Notes: generated by a model from the letters alone, not told the origin. Shown: positions 1 through 9,599, counted from the stretch's first letter. The stretch: DNA of 64,000 nt from Pseudomonas sp. S31 (GCF_016648105.1 NZ_JACVVE010000001.1:310001-374000), one strand, 5' to 3'. Numbers and translations: made by a program.

Positions 1-412
1 ATTGGCGGTGCGGGTAGCGGTCTAGTCATTGTTATCTCCGATGGCAAATCACGGCTTGCAGCGACTATCAGCCAATCGGGCAGCCAACACACTTGCAGTT
101 TCGGCATGCGATTAACCAAGGGTTAATTGACCGCTGTCGTCGTTGGCCGATCTGCCCTGAGATGGCGCGCAGTTTGCCCTGCACCCGCGGACTGCCTCAT
201 CAGCGAGCACGCGCAGCGGCCCAGGAACACCGCCGAACTGGAATTTTCATGCCGGCCAGAGGGGTCTATGGCGGCCATTGCCTTTCCGATAAATGTCGCG
301 GCAGGGGTCGATTAACCAAACGGCATGGCATGACCAAATAAGCAATCACGCTGAAACCTGCCGTTCACCGACGCTAGTGCCACCACATCACCGTGCTGGC
401 CTGGAGTCGTGA
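1..412. other. Intergenic lead-in, no supported gene
   Basis: I see no convincing coding sequence here; the short open frames lack ribosome-binding sites and family features. It holds the 5' region of the porin gene and a palindrome at 111-127 (annotated separately). The heptamer ATTAACC recurs at 311-317, exactly 200 bases after its first copy. Any gene to the left lies outside the window. Confidence 0.6.
111..127. promoter_or_regulatory. Perfect palindrome ATTAACC-AAG-GGTTAAT, possible operator
   Basis: Two 7-base arms (111-117 and 121-127) are perfect inverted complements around a 3-base centre. One arm recurs alone at 311-317, about 100 bases before the porin start. The form fits a dimeric regulator binding site. 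Which regulator binds, and whether it controls the porin or an unseen gene to the left, is not shown by the sequence. Confidence 0.35.
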
Positions 413-1543
413 ATGAACACTCGCACTACGTCGTTGCTGTTGATGATCCAAGGGGCTTGCCTTGCCGCGCAGGCACAGGCCGAGGGCTTTCCGACCCTCA
501 ATCGGATTGCGCCGGGTTTTGGTTATTACGGGGTCGACCCAGGGTTCGATGACAAATTCGCGGTCTATGGGACCGTGGACGCCTTCGCCAGTTATCACGA
601 CTCACAGCACCATTCGGGCTACCGGCTGGCTGGGGGCGGCGCCTGGACCAACAAGGTCGGGCTGTACGCACGGAAGAATCTGGACTCCGACACCGTGCTG
701 GAGCTCGACGTCGAGGAAGGCTTCAACGTCAACGGCAAAGCCCTGGAAGGGACCTGGGACACCTTCGGCACCCTGCGCCTGGCCACGCTCGCCCTGCGCT
801 CACGTACCCTGGGCAAGCTCGAGTTTGGCAAAACCTACAGCATGAGCACGCCCACCTACGCCGACCCGTTCCTGGCCGTCTACGGCTCACCCTATACCTA
901 CCTGGCCATACCCGCCGCCGGCAAGGGCGCCTACTACCTGGACCTGCGCCCCAAGCACACCCTGGCCTACACCAGCCCGAACCTGAACGGCTTCAGCCTC
1001 GGCACCGCGTTGAGCTTCGGTTTCGACGACGCCGCCAGCCAGGGCCGCACCCTGCGTGGCGGCGGCGCGAAACTGCAGTACCGCAACAGTCGGGTCATGC
1101 TGCTGGCCTCCTACAACCTGTACTACAGCGACCCGTGGGACGATGGCGGCGTCTCGCGCCAGACCGCCAACCACTACAAGAGCCTGTCGGCGTTCTACGA
1201 TTTCGGCCCTCTGGCCACCAGCCTGACCTGGCAGCGCCAGGACGTCGACCAGGCAGGTACACCCAGTACCACGCTGTACACCTTCGGCCTGATGGCTCCG
1301 GTCGGCGAGCTGGACGTGCTGCGCCTGGCCGTGATGCAACGGCAGGTCAGCGCACGCGACAAGGACGCCCTGGGCGTGATGATCGGCTATGACCACTTCC
1401 TGACCCCGCGCTGGGCCGTGTATGGCCGGCTCGGCATGATCGCCAACCAGCGCGCCTCTTCGGTCACCTACGCCGGCACCCCGCTGGACCAGGTCGGCGA
1501 CGACCCAAGCAACGTTTCCCTAGGCATGTACTACCACTTCTGA
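413..1543 (+). CDS. Outer-membrane porin-like beta-barrel protein
   Basis: A 376-residue protein with a typical signal peptide (about residues 1-23, ending AQAQA). The rest is an alternating aromatic/polar pattern with many short beta strands and ends in YYHF, the C-terminal phenylalanine signature used for outer-membrane barrel assembly. Strand-like segments such as VGLYARKNL, LEFGKTYSM and AVYGRLGMI resemble general Gram-negative porins rather than the larger OprD group. A GGAG ribosome-binding site precedes the ATG. The gene stands alone and converges on a LysR gene, overlapping its 3' end by 24 bases. Substrate unknown. Confidence 0.75.
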   Translation: MNTRTTSLLLMIQGACLAAQAQAEGFPTLNRIAPGFGYYGVDPGFDDKFAVYGTVDAFASYHDSQHHSGYRLAGGGAWTNKVGLYARKNLDSDTVLELDVEEGFNVNGKALEGTWDTFGTLRLATLALRSRTLGKLEFGKTYSMSTPTYADPFLAVYGSPYTYLAIPAAGKGAYYLDLRPKHTLAYTSPNLNGFSLGTALSFGFDDAASQGRTLRGGGAKLQYRNSRVMLLASYNLYYSDPWDDGGVSRQTANHYKSLSAFYDFGPLATSLTWQRQDVDQAGTPSTTLYTFGLMAPVGELDVLRLAVMQRQVSARDKDALGVMIGYDHFLTPRWAVYGRLGMIANQRASSVTYAGTPLDQVGDDPSNVSLGMYYHF

Positions 1544-2458
1544 CGGAGTGGGATGGGTTTGCTTGAGCACTTGCCCGCGCAAGCTGTGGAACAACTCCTG
1601 AGCGGGCGAAGTGAGGCTGTAGCGGTCGATGCAGACCAGGTTGATCGGGTAGTCCGGGATCAACTCCTGCACCGGCATGGCCACGTACTCACAATCGACA
1701 CCGAAGGTGAAGCCCTGGTCGACGGCCAGCTCGCTGATGGTCATCAACGATTCGGTGTTCTTCAATAGCTTGAGGGCCATCATCACCGAGGTGCACTCGA
1801 CGGTATTCTGCGGCACCCGCAAGCCGTTGACCTCGAACAGCTGGTGAAACTGCGAAGCCTGGTCGGACAGCTCGTCCAGGCTGATCCAGTTGGCGTATTG
1901 CAAGGTACGCAGCGACTGGGAGAACTTCTGCTGGTTGGAGGCGTGGCAGATCACCCGCCCCTTGATGCTACCCAGCGCTTCCCAGTCCAGGTTCAGGCGG
2001 CTCAGCGGTTGCTGCGACGTGATGGCGAAATCCAGGCTGCCATCGCGCAGGCGCTGCAGGATCTGGCTGGGCCGCAGGTCGGTGATGGTGATCTTGACCC
2101 GTGGGTATTTGCGCCGGAAGGCCAGGATGCTCTCGTCGACGCCGTCGAGCATCGCCGTCAGTGATGTGACCCCGATCGACACCGCGCCCAGTGCGGCGTC
2201 CTGGATGCTCGCCGCTTCGATCTGCAGGCGACGGATACTCTCCACCACCAGGTTGGCATGGCGAATCACGCGCTTGCCTTCCTCGGTCAGGGCCATGCCT
2301 TTGTGCGAGCGCTGCAACAAGGCAAAGCCAACTTCACGCTCCAGGTCCTTGATCGACCGGCTCAGCGCGGGCTGGGTGATATGCAACTGTTTGGAGGCCT
2401 CAAGGATGCTGCCTGCGTTATGGATGGCGACCAGCGCCTTGAGTTGGTGAAGTTTCAA
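1520..2458 (-). CDS. LysR-family transcriptional regulator
   Basis: A 312-residue regulator. The N-terminal winged helix-turn-helix reads LKALVAIHNAGSILEASK then ITQPALSRSIKDLE, the canonical LysR pattern. It is followed by a periplasmic-binding-protein-like effector domain (roughly residues 90-295). I chose a TTG start at 2458, which gives the usual MKLHQLKAL beginning with an AAGG upstream; an in-frame start at 2554 would add 32 atypical residues. The end is tail-to-tail with the porin gene and overlaps it. The effector is unknown; control of the porin or the cupin gene is only a guess from position. Confidence 0.88.
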   Translation of the reverse strand: MKLHQLKALVAIHNAGSILEASKQLHITQPALSRSIKDLEREVGFALLQRSHKGMALTEEGKRVIRHANLVVESIRRLQIEAASIQDAALGAVSIGVTSLTAMLDGVDESILAFRRKYPRVKITITDLRPSQILQRLRDGSLDFAITSQQPLSRLNLDWEALGSIKGRVICHASNQQKFSQSLRTLQYANWISLDELSDQASQFHQLFEVNGLRVPQNTVECTSVMMALKLLKNTESLMTISELAVDQGFTFGVDCEYVAMPVQELIPDYPINLVCIDRYSLTSPAQELFHSLRGQVLKQTHPTPSEVVVHA

Positions 2459-2762
2459 CCGTCTGTACCTTGTTGTTAGCGGGCGGTTTGCTGCTGCGTG
2501 CACATTAAACTGCAAAAACAAGGCCTGGCGCCGGTAAAAATCGAGCACGGGCACTACAGCAGGATCCCGTCCCCACCCTGCCCGTTTGCTCGAAGGTTAC
2601 GGCAACGGCCGGCGTTGAGCGCCTCGCTGGCAGCCTGGTCTAACGACTTGGCACTCCCGGACAAGACAGCAACCAGCCTTGAAGGGCCCAATGGCTGCAC
2701 CGGCGCAAGACCGCTACCCACCACCAGAACCCGTTTTGTTCCCTCTGATTTGGAGTACTGCC
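2459..2762. other. Intergenic region between divergent LysR and cupin genes
   Basis: About 300 bases between the chosen LysR start and the cupin gene. It must hold promoters for both directions. No repeat, RNA or conserved operator stands out; a GGAG at 2752-2755 serves the cupin gene. Confidence 0.5.
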
Positions 2763-3128
2763 ATGACCCTCACCGCCATCCAGCAAGGCATGCAATTGAG
2801 CGACCTCGAAGCCTGGGGCAGCGTTGCCGACCTGGGCTCGACCATTCTCGAAGGCGAAGTGAAAGCCTTTGGTCGACTGACCCACGGCGCGCCAACCGAC
2901 GCGGTCAGCAGTGGCTACTTCGGCGCCACCCGCGGCAAGTTCCGCATGACCTACCCGTTCGACGAACAGGCAACGGTCGTCACCGGCGAGGTCCAACTGA
3001 CCGACGAGTCCACTGGCCTGGCCACCCGCTACAAAGCCGGTGACAGCTGGTTCGTGACCAAGGGCACGCCGGTGCTGTGGGAGGTTGTGAGCGAGTCGTT
3101 CGTCAAGCATTACCTGGCTGTTGCTTGA
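2763..3128 (+). CDS. Cupin-domain protein (ureidoglycine aminohydrolase-type Cupin_3)
   Basis: A 121-residue single-domain cupin. The central part (YPFDEQATVVTGEVQLTDE, then YKAGDSWFVTKGTPVLWEV) matches the small Cupin_3 family, in which a beta barrel carries a short segment with Glu/Tyr/Trp and an F-V-x-K-G-T-P-x-x-W motif. Such proteins are cytosolic and mostly uncharacterised; they often accompany amino-acid or amine catabolic genes. The ATG at 2763 has GGAG eight bases upstream; a longer frame from 2679 has no such site and is less likely. It is divergent from the LysR gene, which may control it. Confidence 0.8.
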   Translation: MTLTAIQQGMQLSDLEAWGSVADLGSTILEGEVKAFGRLTHGAPTDAVSSGYFGATRGKFRMTYPFDEQATVVTGEVQLTDESTGLATRYKAGDSWFVTKGTPVLWEVVSESFVKHYLAVA

Positions 3129-3204
3129 GCATCCGAAGCCCAAAAGCCGGCCCGAGGACCGAGGTGTACTGGGATGCGTTAAGGCCGCAAGACCCGTTGA
3201 TCGT

Positions 3205-4665
3205 TCAGCCCTCGCGAGGTATCTGCAGCGGCTTCCCGGGCATTCGAGCCACCGGGTCGCCGCTTTCCCACCCACCTCCCAAGGCGCTCATCAGACCAAT
3301 GCGCGCCTCCAACTGCCGGGTCTGCAGATCCTGCAGCCGGCGCCGCTCCTGCAATGCATCGAGCTGCGCGGTCAATACGTCCAGCAGGCTGACTGCCCCT
3401 TGCCGATAGCTCTGCAAGGCAATCTGCTCGGCGCCCCCTGCCGCGCCAGCCGCCAGCCGCACATCGGTGGCCTCCCGCGCCAGGTCGCGCACCTGCGCCA
3501 GGCTATCCTCGACCTCGCGCACGGCCAGCAATACCTTGCCGTGATAGGCCGCTGCCGCGGCCTCGAACTCGGCCTGGGTCCTGCGCTCGTCGGCAGAACG
3601 ACGACCGCCGTCGAACACCGGTAGCTGCAGCACCGGGCCGACCGCCCAGTAGCGGTTGGCAGCGGCCAGCAAGTTGCCGCTGCCCTGGGTCTGTCCACCC
3701 AGCAGTCCGACCAGACTGAAATCGGGGTACCAGGCGGCACGGGCCACGCCGATGTCAGCGTTGGCGGCGAACACCCGGCGCTCCGCTGCGGCCACATCGG
3801 GCCTACGCAGCAGCAACTTGCCCGGTAGCTCGGCGGGCACCAGGGGCTGGTTGAGCGGCGTCGGGTCCGGCGCCAAGGCGAACTCGCCCGGCAAGCTGCC
3901 CACCAGCTCGGCGATGGCATGCTCTGCCAGGGTTCGCTGGGCGATCACATCGTCCACCGCCGCCTTGGCCTCCGACAACCTGGCCGTGGCCCGCTCGAGG
4001 TCGAGCTCGGAGGCGATGTTGCCGGTGTAGCGGTCCTGGATCAACGCCAGCAGGCGGGTACGGTCGAGCACCGCGCTATCGAGCAGTTGACGCTGGGCAT
4101 CCAGGCCACGGGCACGGACGTACAGTACCGCCAGTTGCCGTTGCAGGCTCAGGCGCGCGGCAGCCAGATCATCCGCCGACGCCTGCGCCGTGGCGTCACC
4201 GGCAGCGATCTGGTTGCGCAGCCGCCCCCACAGGTCGAGGTCGAAATTCAGGCTCAAGCCTGCTGTGTCGCTGTCGTAGATTGACGGCTGGGTATCGCCG
4301 CGCAACGGCCGCCGGTCCGATTGCCGCTGGCGTAGCGGCGTCGCGCTGGCGCTGGCCTGCGGCCAGAGCCCGCCGTGCAGGCCCTGGGCATAGGCGCTGG
4401 CGGCCTCGTAGTGAGCCAACGCGGCGGCCAGCGTTGGGTTCGAGGATGCCAGTCGCGCCTGCAGTGCATCGAGGCGCGGGTCATCGAACAGAGTCCACCA
4501 TTGCGTGGGCAGTTGCGAGTCTGCGCCAACCTGCTGCCACGCCCCTATCCGCTCGCCATAGTGAGCCGGCAGCTCCACCACCGGTGCGGTGTAGTGCGGG
4601 GCCAGCGAACAACCTTGCAAGGCCAGGCACAGCACCAGGCCAAAACGCCTAGACCGAGGGCGCAT
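3205..4665 (-). CDS. RND efflux outer-membrane lipoprotein, NodT/OprM family
   Basis: A 486-residue outer-membrane factor. The N-terminus is a lipoprotein signal with lipobox LQGC (Cys at residue 19), followed by the conserved start SLAPHYTAP. Two OEP-type repeats contain FDLDLWGRLR and the family hallmark LLRRPDVAAAERR (around residue 290), then PDFSLVGLLGG. It would form the TolC-like trimeric channel that completes a tripartite pump. The ATG at 4665 gives the lipobox at the normal distance; an upstream frame from 4716 would spoil it. It overlaps the adaptor gene by 17 bases and is the last gene of the operon. Confidence 0.92.
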   Translation of the reverse strand: MRPRSRRFGLVLCLALQGCSLAPHYTAPVVELPAHYGERIGAWQQVGADSQLPTQWWTLFDDPRLDALQARLASSNPTLAAALAHYEAASAYAQGLHGGLWPQASASATPLRQRQSDRRPLRGDTQPSIYDSDTAGLSLNFDLDLWGRLRNQIAAGDATAQASADDLAAARLSLQRQLAVLYVRARGLDAQRQLLDSAVLDRTRLLALIQDRYTGNIASELDLERATARLSEAKAAVDDVIAQRTLAEHAIAELVGSLPGEFALAPDPTPLNQPLVPAELPGKLLLRRPDVAAAERRVFAANADIGVARAAWYPDFSLVGLLGGQTQGSGNLLAAANRYWAVGPVLQLPVFDGGRRSADERRTQAEFEAAAAAYHGKVLLAVREVEDSLAQVRDLAREATDVRLAAGAAGGAEQIALQSYRQGAVSLLDVLTAQLDALQERRRLQDLQTRQLEARIGLMSALGGGWESGDPVARMPGKPLQIPREG

Positions 4666-5815
4666 GCGCACCTCCCGAGGTGACGCTGCGCACTGCGTCG
4701 TTGTCGCGCAAGGCATCGGGCGGGTTGTCCACCACCTCGTCGCGCAGGCCCAGCCCGCGGTCGACGATCAGCGTGCTGCCCAGGTCCTGGGCGATATGGA
4801 TACTGCGCAAGTGGGCGCGGCTCTGCGCGTCGAGCACTGCCACCTGCGGACCCTGGGCCCTGAAGATCAAGGCGCTGGACGGGATGCTCACGGCCTGCGG
4901 GTCGGCCCGCAAGGTGATGCGCGCACTGGCATAGTCGCCCGGTAACAAGGCTGCGGCGGCGTTGTCCACGGCGTACTGGGCCAGCAACGTGCCCGAGCCC
5001 TGGTCGACCGCCGTGGACGTGCCCAGCAACGTTGCCGGGTAATGCTGGCCGGGGCGCTCCGGTACCGACAGCTGCACCTGCATGCCGGGCAGGATCTGGC
5101 TGGCGTAGTTCTGTGGCACTGGCACGTACAGGCGCAGGCGGCGGGTATCGGCGATGTCGAACAGCGAGGTGGCGTTGTCGCTGTCAGCCTTGATCAGTTG
5201 GCCAATCTGCGCATGACGGGCGGTGATGGTACCGGTGAACGGGGCGCGAATGATCTTGTACGCGGCCAGGTCCTGCAGGCGTGCATAGTCCGCCTCGGCG
5301 GCCTGGGCATCGGCGCTTGCCACGGCGGCGGCGGCCACCTTTTCGTCGACTTCCTGGCGCGACACCGAATGGCTGGCAAACAGGTGCTGCCAGCGCTGCG
5401 CCGTACTGCGCGCCAGCGTGGCGCTGGCCTGGTGCTGTGCCAGGCGCGCCTTGGCCTGGGCCAGTTGCTGGTCGAGTTCGGGGCTGTCGATTTCGGCCAG
5501 TGGCTGGCCGGCCTGGACCAAGGCGCCGATGTCGACCTGCCAGTGCTTCAGGTAGCCACTGACCCGCGCATTGACCCGTGCCATGTTCCAGGCCTGCAGA
5601 TGGGCGGGCAGGCTCAAGGTCTGTCCCGCCGCATTCATCATCGGGCTGATGGTCACCACGGCAGGAGTCGCGCGGCTTTCGGTCCATGCCTGGACCTGCG
5701 CGGCCTGGCGCTGCCGCGTATGCACGCCGAACGCCACGACCAAGGCGGCCAGGCACAAGCCGGCGCCCCCCATGAGCATCAAGCGCCGGCGATCAGGGAC
5801 AGAATGGCTAGGCAT
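4649..5815 (-). CDS. RND efflux periplasmic adaptor (membrane fusion protein)
   Basis: A 388-residue HlyD/AcrA-type adaptor. One membrane anchor (about residues 10-33) is followed by the lipoyl half-motif VSGYLKHWQVDIGALVQAG, a long alpha hairpin rich in Ala/Gln (about 110-190), the second lipoyl half IIRAPFTGTITARHAQIGQ, then beta-barrel and membrane-proximal domains. It bridges the inner-membrane pump and the outer-membrane channel. The ATG at 5815 has GGAG nine bases upstream; an in-frame TTG at 5830 would add five residues. The start overlaps the pump stop codon and the 3' end overlaps the channel gene. Confidence 0.93.
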   Translation of the reverse strand: MPSHSVPDRRRLMLMGGAGLCLAALVVAFGVHTRQRQAAQVQAWTESRATPAVVTISPMMNAAGQTLSLPAHLQAWNMARVNARVSGYLKHWQVDIGALVQAGQPLAEIDSPELDQQLAQAKARLAQHQASATLARSTAQRWQHLFASHSVSRQEVDEKVAAAAVASADAQAAEADYARLQDLAAYKIIRAPFTGTITARHAQIGQLIKADSDNATSLFDIADTRRLRLYVPVPQNYASQILPGMQVQLSVPERPGQHYPATLLGTSTAVDQGSGTLLAQYAVDNAAAALLPGDYASARITLRADPQAVSIPSSALIFRAQGPQVAVLDAQSRAHLRSIHIAQDLGSTLIVDRGLGLRDEVVDNPPDALRDNDAVRSVTSGGAHAPSV

Positions 5816-8800
5816 GCAGGTTTTCTCCAACGACAGCGTGAGGGGTTGAGCGGCGGTGGGCCAGGCTGAACACCACCGGTACGAACAGCAGGGTCGCGGT
5901 GGTGGCGACGATCAGGCCACCGATCACCGCCCGCCCCAGCGGCGCGTTCTGCTCCTGGGACAAGGCCAGCGGCAACATGCCGATGATCATCGCCAGGGCG
6001 GTCATCAGCACCGGCCGGAAGCGGGTGAAGCCCGCCTCCATCGCAGCTTTGACAGCATCGCCGTGCACAGCCAGGCGCTCGCGACAGAAGCTCACCACCA
6101 GCACCGAGTTGGCGGTGGCCACGCCCATGCACAGGATGGCGCCCGTCAGCGCCGGCACCGACAGCGTGGTCCCCGTGACGAACAGCATCCAGACGATTCC
6201 GGCCAGCGCGGCGGGCAGCGCGGTGATGATGACGAACGGGTCCACCCAGGACTGGAAGTTGACCACGATCAGCAGGTAGATCAGCACCACGGCGCCCAGC
6301 AGGCCCAGGCCTAGGCCGTGGAAGGCTTCGTGCAGCGCGGTGATCTGGCCATGCAGGCTGACGGTCGCACCTTTCGGGCGCAATTGCGCAGTGTCGTCGA
6401 TGACGTGCTGGATATCCGCGGCGATACCGCCCAGGTCGCGGCCCTGGACATTGGCATACAGGTCCAGGGTCGGCGTGATGTTGTAGTGGCTGACCACATC
6501 GGCGGTGTTGGTGCGCGCCAGGTTGGCGATACCGCCGAGTATGGCGGTGCGGCCATTGCTGCCGGTGATCGGCAGCGTTTCCAATTGGTCGATACTGCTC
6601 ATGCGGTATTGCGGCGTGGCGCCGACCACCGAATAGGAAACGCCATTGGCAGGGTTGAGCCAGTAGGTCGGTGCAGTTTGCGAAGTACCGGCCAACGAGG
6701 CGCCCAGGCTCGCGGTGACGTCGCGTTCGGTGATGCCCAGTTCGGCCGCCCGCTTGCGGTCGACATTGACCTGCAGCGAGGGGTAGCTCTGCGACTGCTG
6801 CAGGCGCAAGTCGGCGATGCCCGGGATGTGCTGCAGGCGGCGCATCAGCTCGGCAGCGTAGGCGCGGTTGGCGCCATCGTTGGGGCCGGAGATCTTCACG
6901 TCCAGCGGCGCCGGCGAGCCGAAGTTGAGGATCTGGCTGCTGATATCCGCCGGCAGGAAGGCGAAGGTGGTGCCGGGGAAGCTGTCCGGCAGCACTTCGC
7001 GCAGCCGCTTGACGTAGTCGGCGGTCGGGCCATGGCCGGGCTTGAGCGAGACCTGGATGTCGCCATCCTGCGGCCCGACCGTGCCGCTGGTGTTGTAGGC
7101 CATGTCGATGCCACTGATGGGCAGGCCGATGTTGTCGATGATCGAGTCCACCTCCTCGGCCGGCAGTACCTCGCGAATGCGACTTTCGATACGGTCGAAG
7201 GCCGCTGCGCTTTCCTCGATGCGCGTGCCCAGCGGCAAGCGCACATGCAAGGCCATCGCCCCGGCGTCGGTCTCGGGGAAGAAGTCCTCACCCAGTGTGG
7301 GCAGCAGCGCGAAGCTGGCCAGCACGCAGGTCAGGAAGCCGAGCAGGAAGCGCCGGCGCTTGCCGAGTGCCAGCTCCAGCACGCCCTGGTAGCCATCACG
7401 CAGCCGCGAAAAGCCCGCCTCGAAGCCGGCCTGCAGGCGCACCAGCGGGTTGCCCGCCTTGTCGCCTTCGTGGTGGTTGAGGTACGCGTCCTCCGGATGC
7501 CGGCCCTCGCCCTGCTCCACCCGGTGTGGTTTGAGCAGGAACATGGCCAGGGTCGGCACCAAGGTACGCGAAAGAATAAAAGAGCTCCCCATGGCGAACA
7601 TCACTGCCAATGCCATGGGCCGGAACAGGTATCCAGCGATGCCCTGGAGCATGAACATCGGAACAAACACAACGCAGATGCACAACAAGGCCACGAACGC
7701 AGGGCCGACGATCTGCCTGGCGCCATCGAGGATCGCCTGCCTGACCGACTTGCCCTGCTCCAGGTGCCAGTTGATGTTTTCGATGGTTACCGTCGCGTCG
7801 TCGACCAGGATGCCCACCGCCAACGCCAGGCCTCCCAGGGTCATCACGTTCAAGGTTTGCCCGCTGACCGCCAGCAAGGCGATGGCCGACAGCACGGCAA
7901 GCGGAATCGAGGCGGCGATGATCAGCGTCGAACGCCAGCTGCCGAGGAACAACAGGATCATCGCGCTGGTCAGCAAGGCGGCGATGATGCCTTCGCGGGC
8001 GACACTGCCGACCGACTCCTTGACCACACTCGAGGCATCGCCCAGCAGCGAGGTCTTGAGCTCCGGCGGTAGCGTTTCATCGATCCGCGGCAGCATGCGG
8101 CGGATGCCGTCGACGATCGACAGGGTCGAGTTGCTGCCGTTCTTCAGCGCCGGCATCAGCACCGCCCGGCGGCCATCGACGCGCACGATGTTGGTTTGCG
8201 GCGGCGCGCCATCGCGCACGTGGGCCACCTGCCCGACAGTGATCTGCGCGCCATCGACGACCTTGACCGGCAGCTCATTGAGCTGGTCGATGGCGGTCGG
8301 GCTGTTGTTCAGCAGCACGGTGAACTCATTGCGGCCGATCTTCGCCGTGCCCACCGGAATGATCTGGTTCTGTGCGGCCAACGCGTTGGCTACATCCTCC
8401 GCGGACAAGCCCTTGGCGGCCAGCGCTTGTGGGTCCAGGTCAAGGGTGATCTGGCGCTGCTTGCCACCCATGGGCGTCGGCATCGACAGCCCAGGCACCG
8501 AGGTCAACGGCAGGCGAATGCTGTTCTGCACCAGGTCGCGGATCCGCGCCTCGGACAAGGTCGGGCTGGAGAAGGCCATCTGCAGGATGGGTACGGTCGA
8601 GGCGCTGTAGTTGAGGATCAACGGCGGCGTGATACCGGCCGGCATCTGCTTGAGCACGGTCTGCGAAACCGCGGTGACCTGGGCGTTGGCCGTGCGGATA
8701 TCGACACTGGGTTGGAAGAAGATCTTGACGATGCCCATGCCTGGCAACGACTGCGACTCGATGTGCTCGATGTCGTTGACCGTGGTACTCAATGCCCGTT

Positions 8801-9005
8801 CGTAGGTGTAGATCACCCGGCCCGACATGGCATCGGGCGCCAGCCCCGCGTATTGCCAGACCACGGCAATAACCGGTATGCCGATATCCGGAAAAACATC
8901 GCTTGGGGTTCTGACGGCCGCCAAGGGCCCGACGATGCAAATCACGATGGCCAGCACCAGGAAAGTGTATGGCTTGTGCAATGCGGTTTTGACCAGACCG
9001 AGCAT
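5808..9005 (-). CDS. RND efflux inner-membrane transporter (AcrB/MdtB-like)
   Basis: A 1065-residue resistance-nodulation-division permease of normal length with the duplicated six-helix layout. Membrane segments occur near residues 12-30, in the cluster 335-480, near 540 and in 865-1040; two large periplasmic loops lie between. Family marks include FPDIGIPVIAV near the N-terminus and GILVDDATVTIEN in TM4, which holds the paired aspartates of the proton relay. It is the first gene of an operon with the adaptor and channel genes, an unusual order because adaptor-first is common. No regulator sits beside it. Substrates cannot be deduced. Confidence 0.94.
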   Translation of the reverse strand: MLGLVKTALHKPYTFLVLAIVICIVGPLAAVRTPSDVFPDIGIPVIAVVWQYAGLAPDAMSGRVIYTYERALSTTVNDIEHIESQSLPGMGIVKIFFQPSVDIRTANAQVTAVSQTVLKQMPAGITPPLILNYSASTVPILQMAFSSPTLSEARIRDLVQNSIRLPLTSVPGLSMPTPMGGKQRQITLDLDPQALAAKGLSAEDVANALAAQNQIIPVGTAKIGRNEFTVLLNNSPTAIDQLNELPVKVVDGAQITVGQVAHVRDGAPPQTNIVRVDGRRAVLMPALKNGSNSTLSIVDGIRRMLPRIDETLPPELKTSLLGDASSVVKESVGSVAREGIIAALLTSAMILLFLGSWRSTLIIAASIPLAVLSAIALLAVSGQTLNVMTLGGLALAVGILVDDATVTIENINWHLEQGKSVRQAILDGARQIVGPAFVALLCICVVFVPMFMLQGIAGYLFRPMALAVMFAMGSSFILSRTLVPTLAMFLLKPHRVEQGEGRHPEDAYLNHHEGDKAGNPLVRLQAGFEAGFSRLRDGYQGVLELALGKRRRFLLGFLTCVLASFALLPTLGEDFFPETDAGAMALHVRLPLGTRIEESAAAFDRIESRIREVLPAEEVDSIIDNIGLPISGIDMAYNTSGTVGPQDGDIQVSLKPGHGPTADYVKRLREVLPDSFPGTTFAFLPADISSQILNFGSPAPLDVKISGPNDGANRAYAAELMRRLQHIPGIADLRLQQSQSYPSLQVNVDRKRAAELGITERDVTASLGASLAGTSQTAPTYWLNPANGVSYSVVGATPQYRMSSIDQLETLPITGSNGRTAILGGIANLARTNTADVVSHYNITPTLDLYANVQGRDLGGIAADIQHVIDDTAQLRPKGATVSLHGQITALHEAFHGLGLGLLGAVVLIYLLIVVNFQSWVDPFVIITALPAALAGIVWMLFVTGTTLSVPALTGAILCMGVATANSVLVVSFCRERLAVHGDAVKAAMEAGFTRFRPVLMTALAMIIGMLPLALSQEQNAPLGRAVIGGLIVATTATLLFVPVVFSLAHRRSTPHAVVGENLHA

Positions 9006-9176
9006 GCCGAGTCTCCGGAATTTGAATCGGCGCAGTCTTCCACGGCCTTCCCAGTTCGTCGGTTAAACCTCCATTAAAGTAATTTAAGAAAAACCGCGCG
9101 GCATATTCACTTGAAGCGAAGCGGCTGGCTGGCATCCTATGCGAATCATTCGCAGCTGCAATCAAAGGGGACGTTC
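9006..9176. promoter_or_regulatory. Divergent promoter region, RND operon / lipoprotein
   Basis: About 170 bases separate the start of the pump gene from that of the lipoprotein. An AT-rich stretch around 9065-9095 (TTAAACCTCCATTAAAG) is the probable core promoter zone for the efflux operon. No clear palindrome was found. Confidence 0.4.
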
Positions 9177-9599
9177 ATGGGGGGCAAGATGCGCACTAAA
9201 TGGGGTTTGGTCATTCCACTGCTGGGAGTGCTCGGGGCCCTTGCAGGCTGTGCCGGGCCTATGCCAAAGGCCAGTCCCGACGAGGCCTGGGTAAGCCTGC
9301 GAGAAGAGCCGACGACCACCCTGATGGCGGAGACGCTCGATGGCAAGCGGTTGAGCGATGGGCGTTTCTTCGAAGTGCCTGCGGGCAAGCACAAGTTGGG
9401 GGCGACGCTGTTCGTCGAGGGCGACGGTGACAGTAATGGCGAGATTTGCAATGCCGCCGTCACCTATAACAAGTTCAAGGCGGGCGGGCATTACACTCTG
9501 GTGGAAAGTAGTTTAGGGCAGACGTATACGATCACACTTTACAATCTGGCAAATAAACAACTTGCCCAAACTTCGGATACCAGTTGCATGACGGGTTGA
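9177..9599 (+). CDS. Small lipoprotein of unknown function
   Basis: A 140-residue protein with a lipoprotein signal: hydrophobic segment WGLVIPLLGVLGALAGC with the lipid-modified Cys at residue 25. The mature part is about 115 residues, polar and probably beta-rich, with one further pair of cysteines (IC and SC) that might form a disulfide in the periplasm. Start choice: AGGGG precedes the ATG at 9177; the frame open from 9111 has no site. No family recognised. It is divergent from the RND operon and followed by a REPIN. Confidence 0.7.
   Translation: MGGKMRTKWGLVIPLLGVLGALAGCAGPMPKASPDEAWVSLREEPTTTLMAETLDGKRLSDGRFFEVPAGKHKLGATLFVEGDGDSNGEICNAAVTYNKFKAGGHYTLVESSLGQTYTITLYNLANKQLAQTSDTSCMTG

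Noticed and set aside
93..341. Short overlapping open frames before the porin
   Set aside because: No ribosome-binding site, no recognisable domains, and the region holds a palindrome typical of control DNA.
5042..8072. Long plus-strand open frames opposite the RND operon (up to 584 codons)
   Set aside because: They mirror the real minus-strand genes in GC-rich DNA; their translations are His/Gln/Arg-rich low-complexity sequence without domains.
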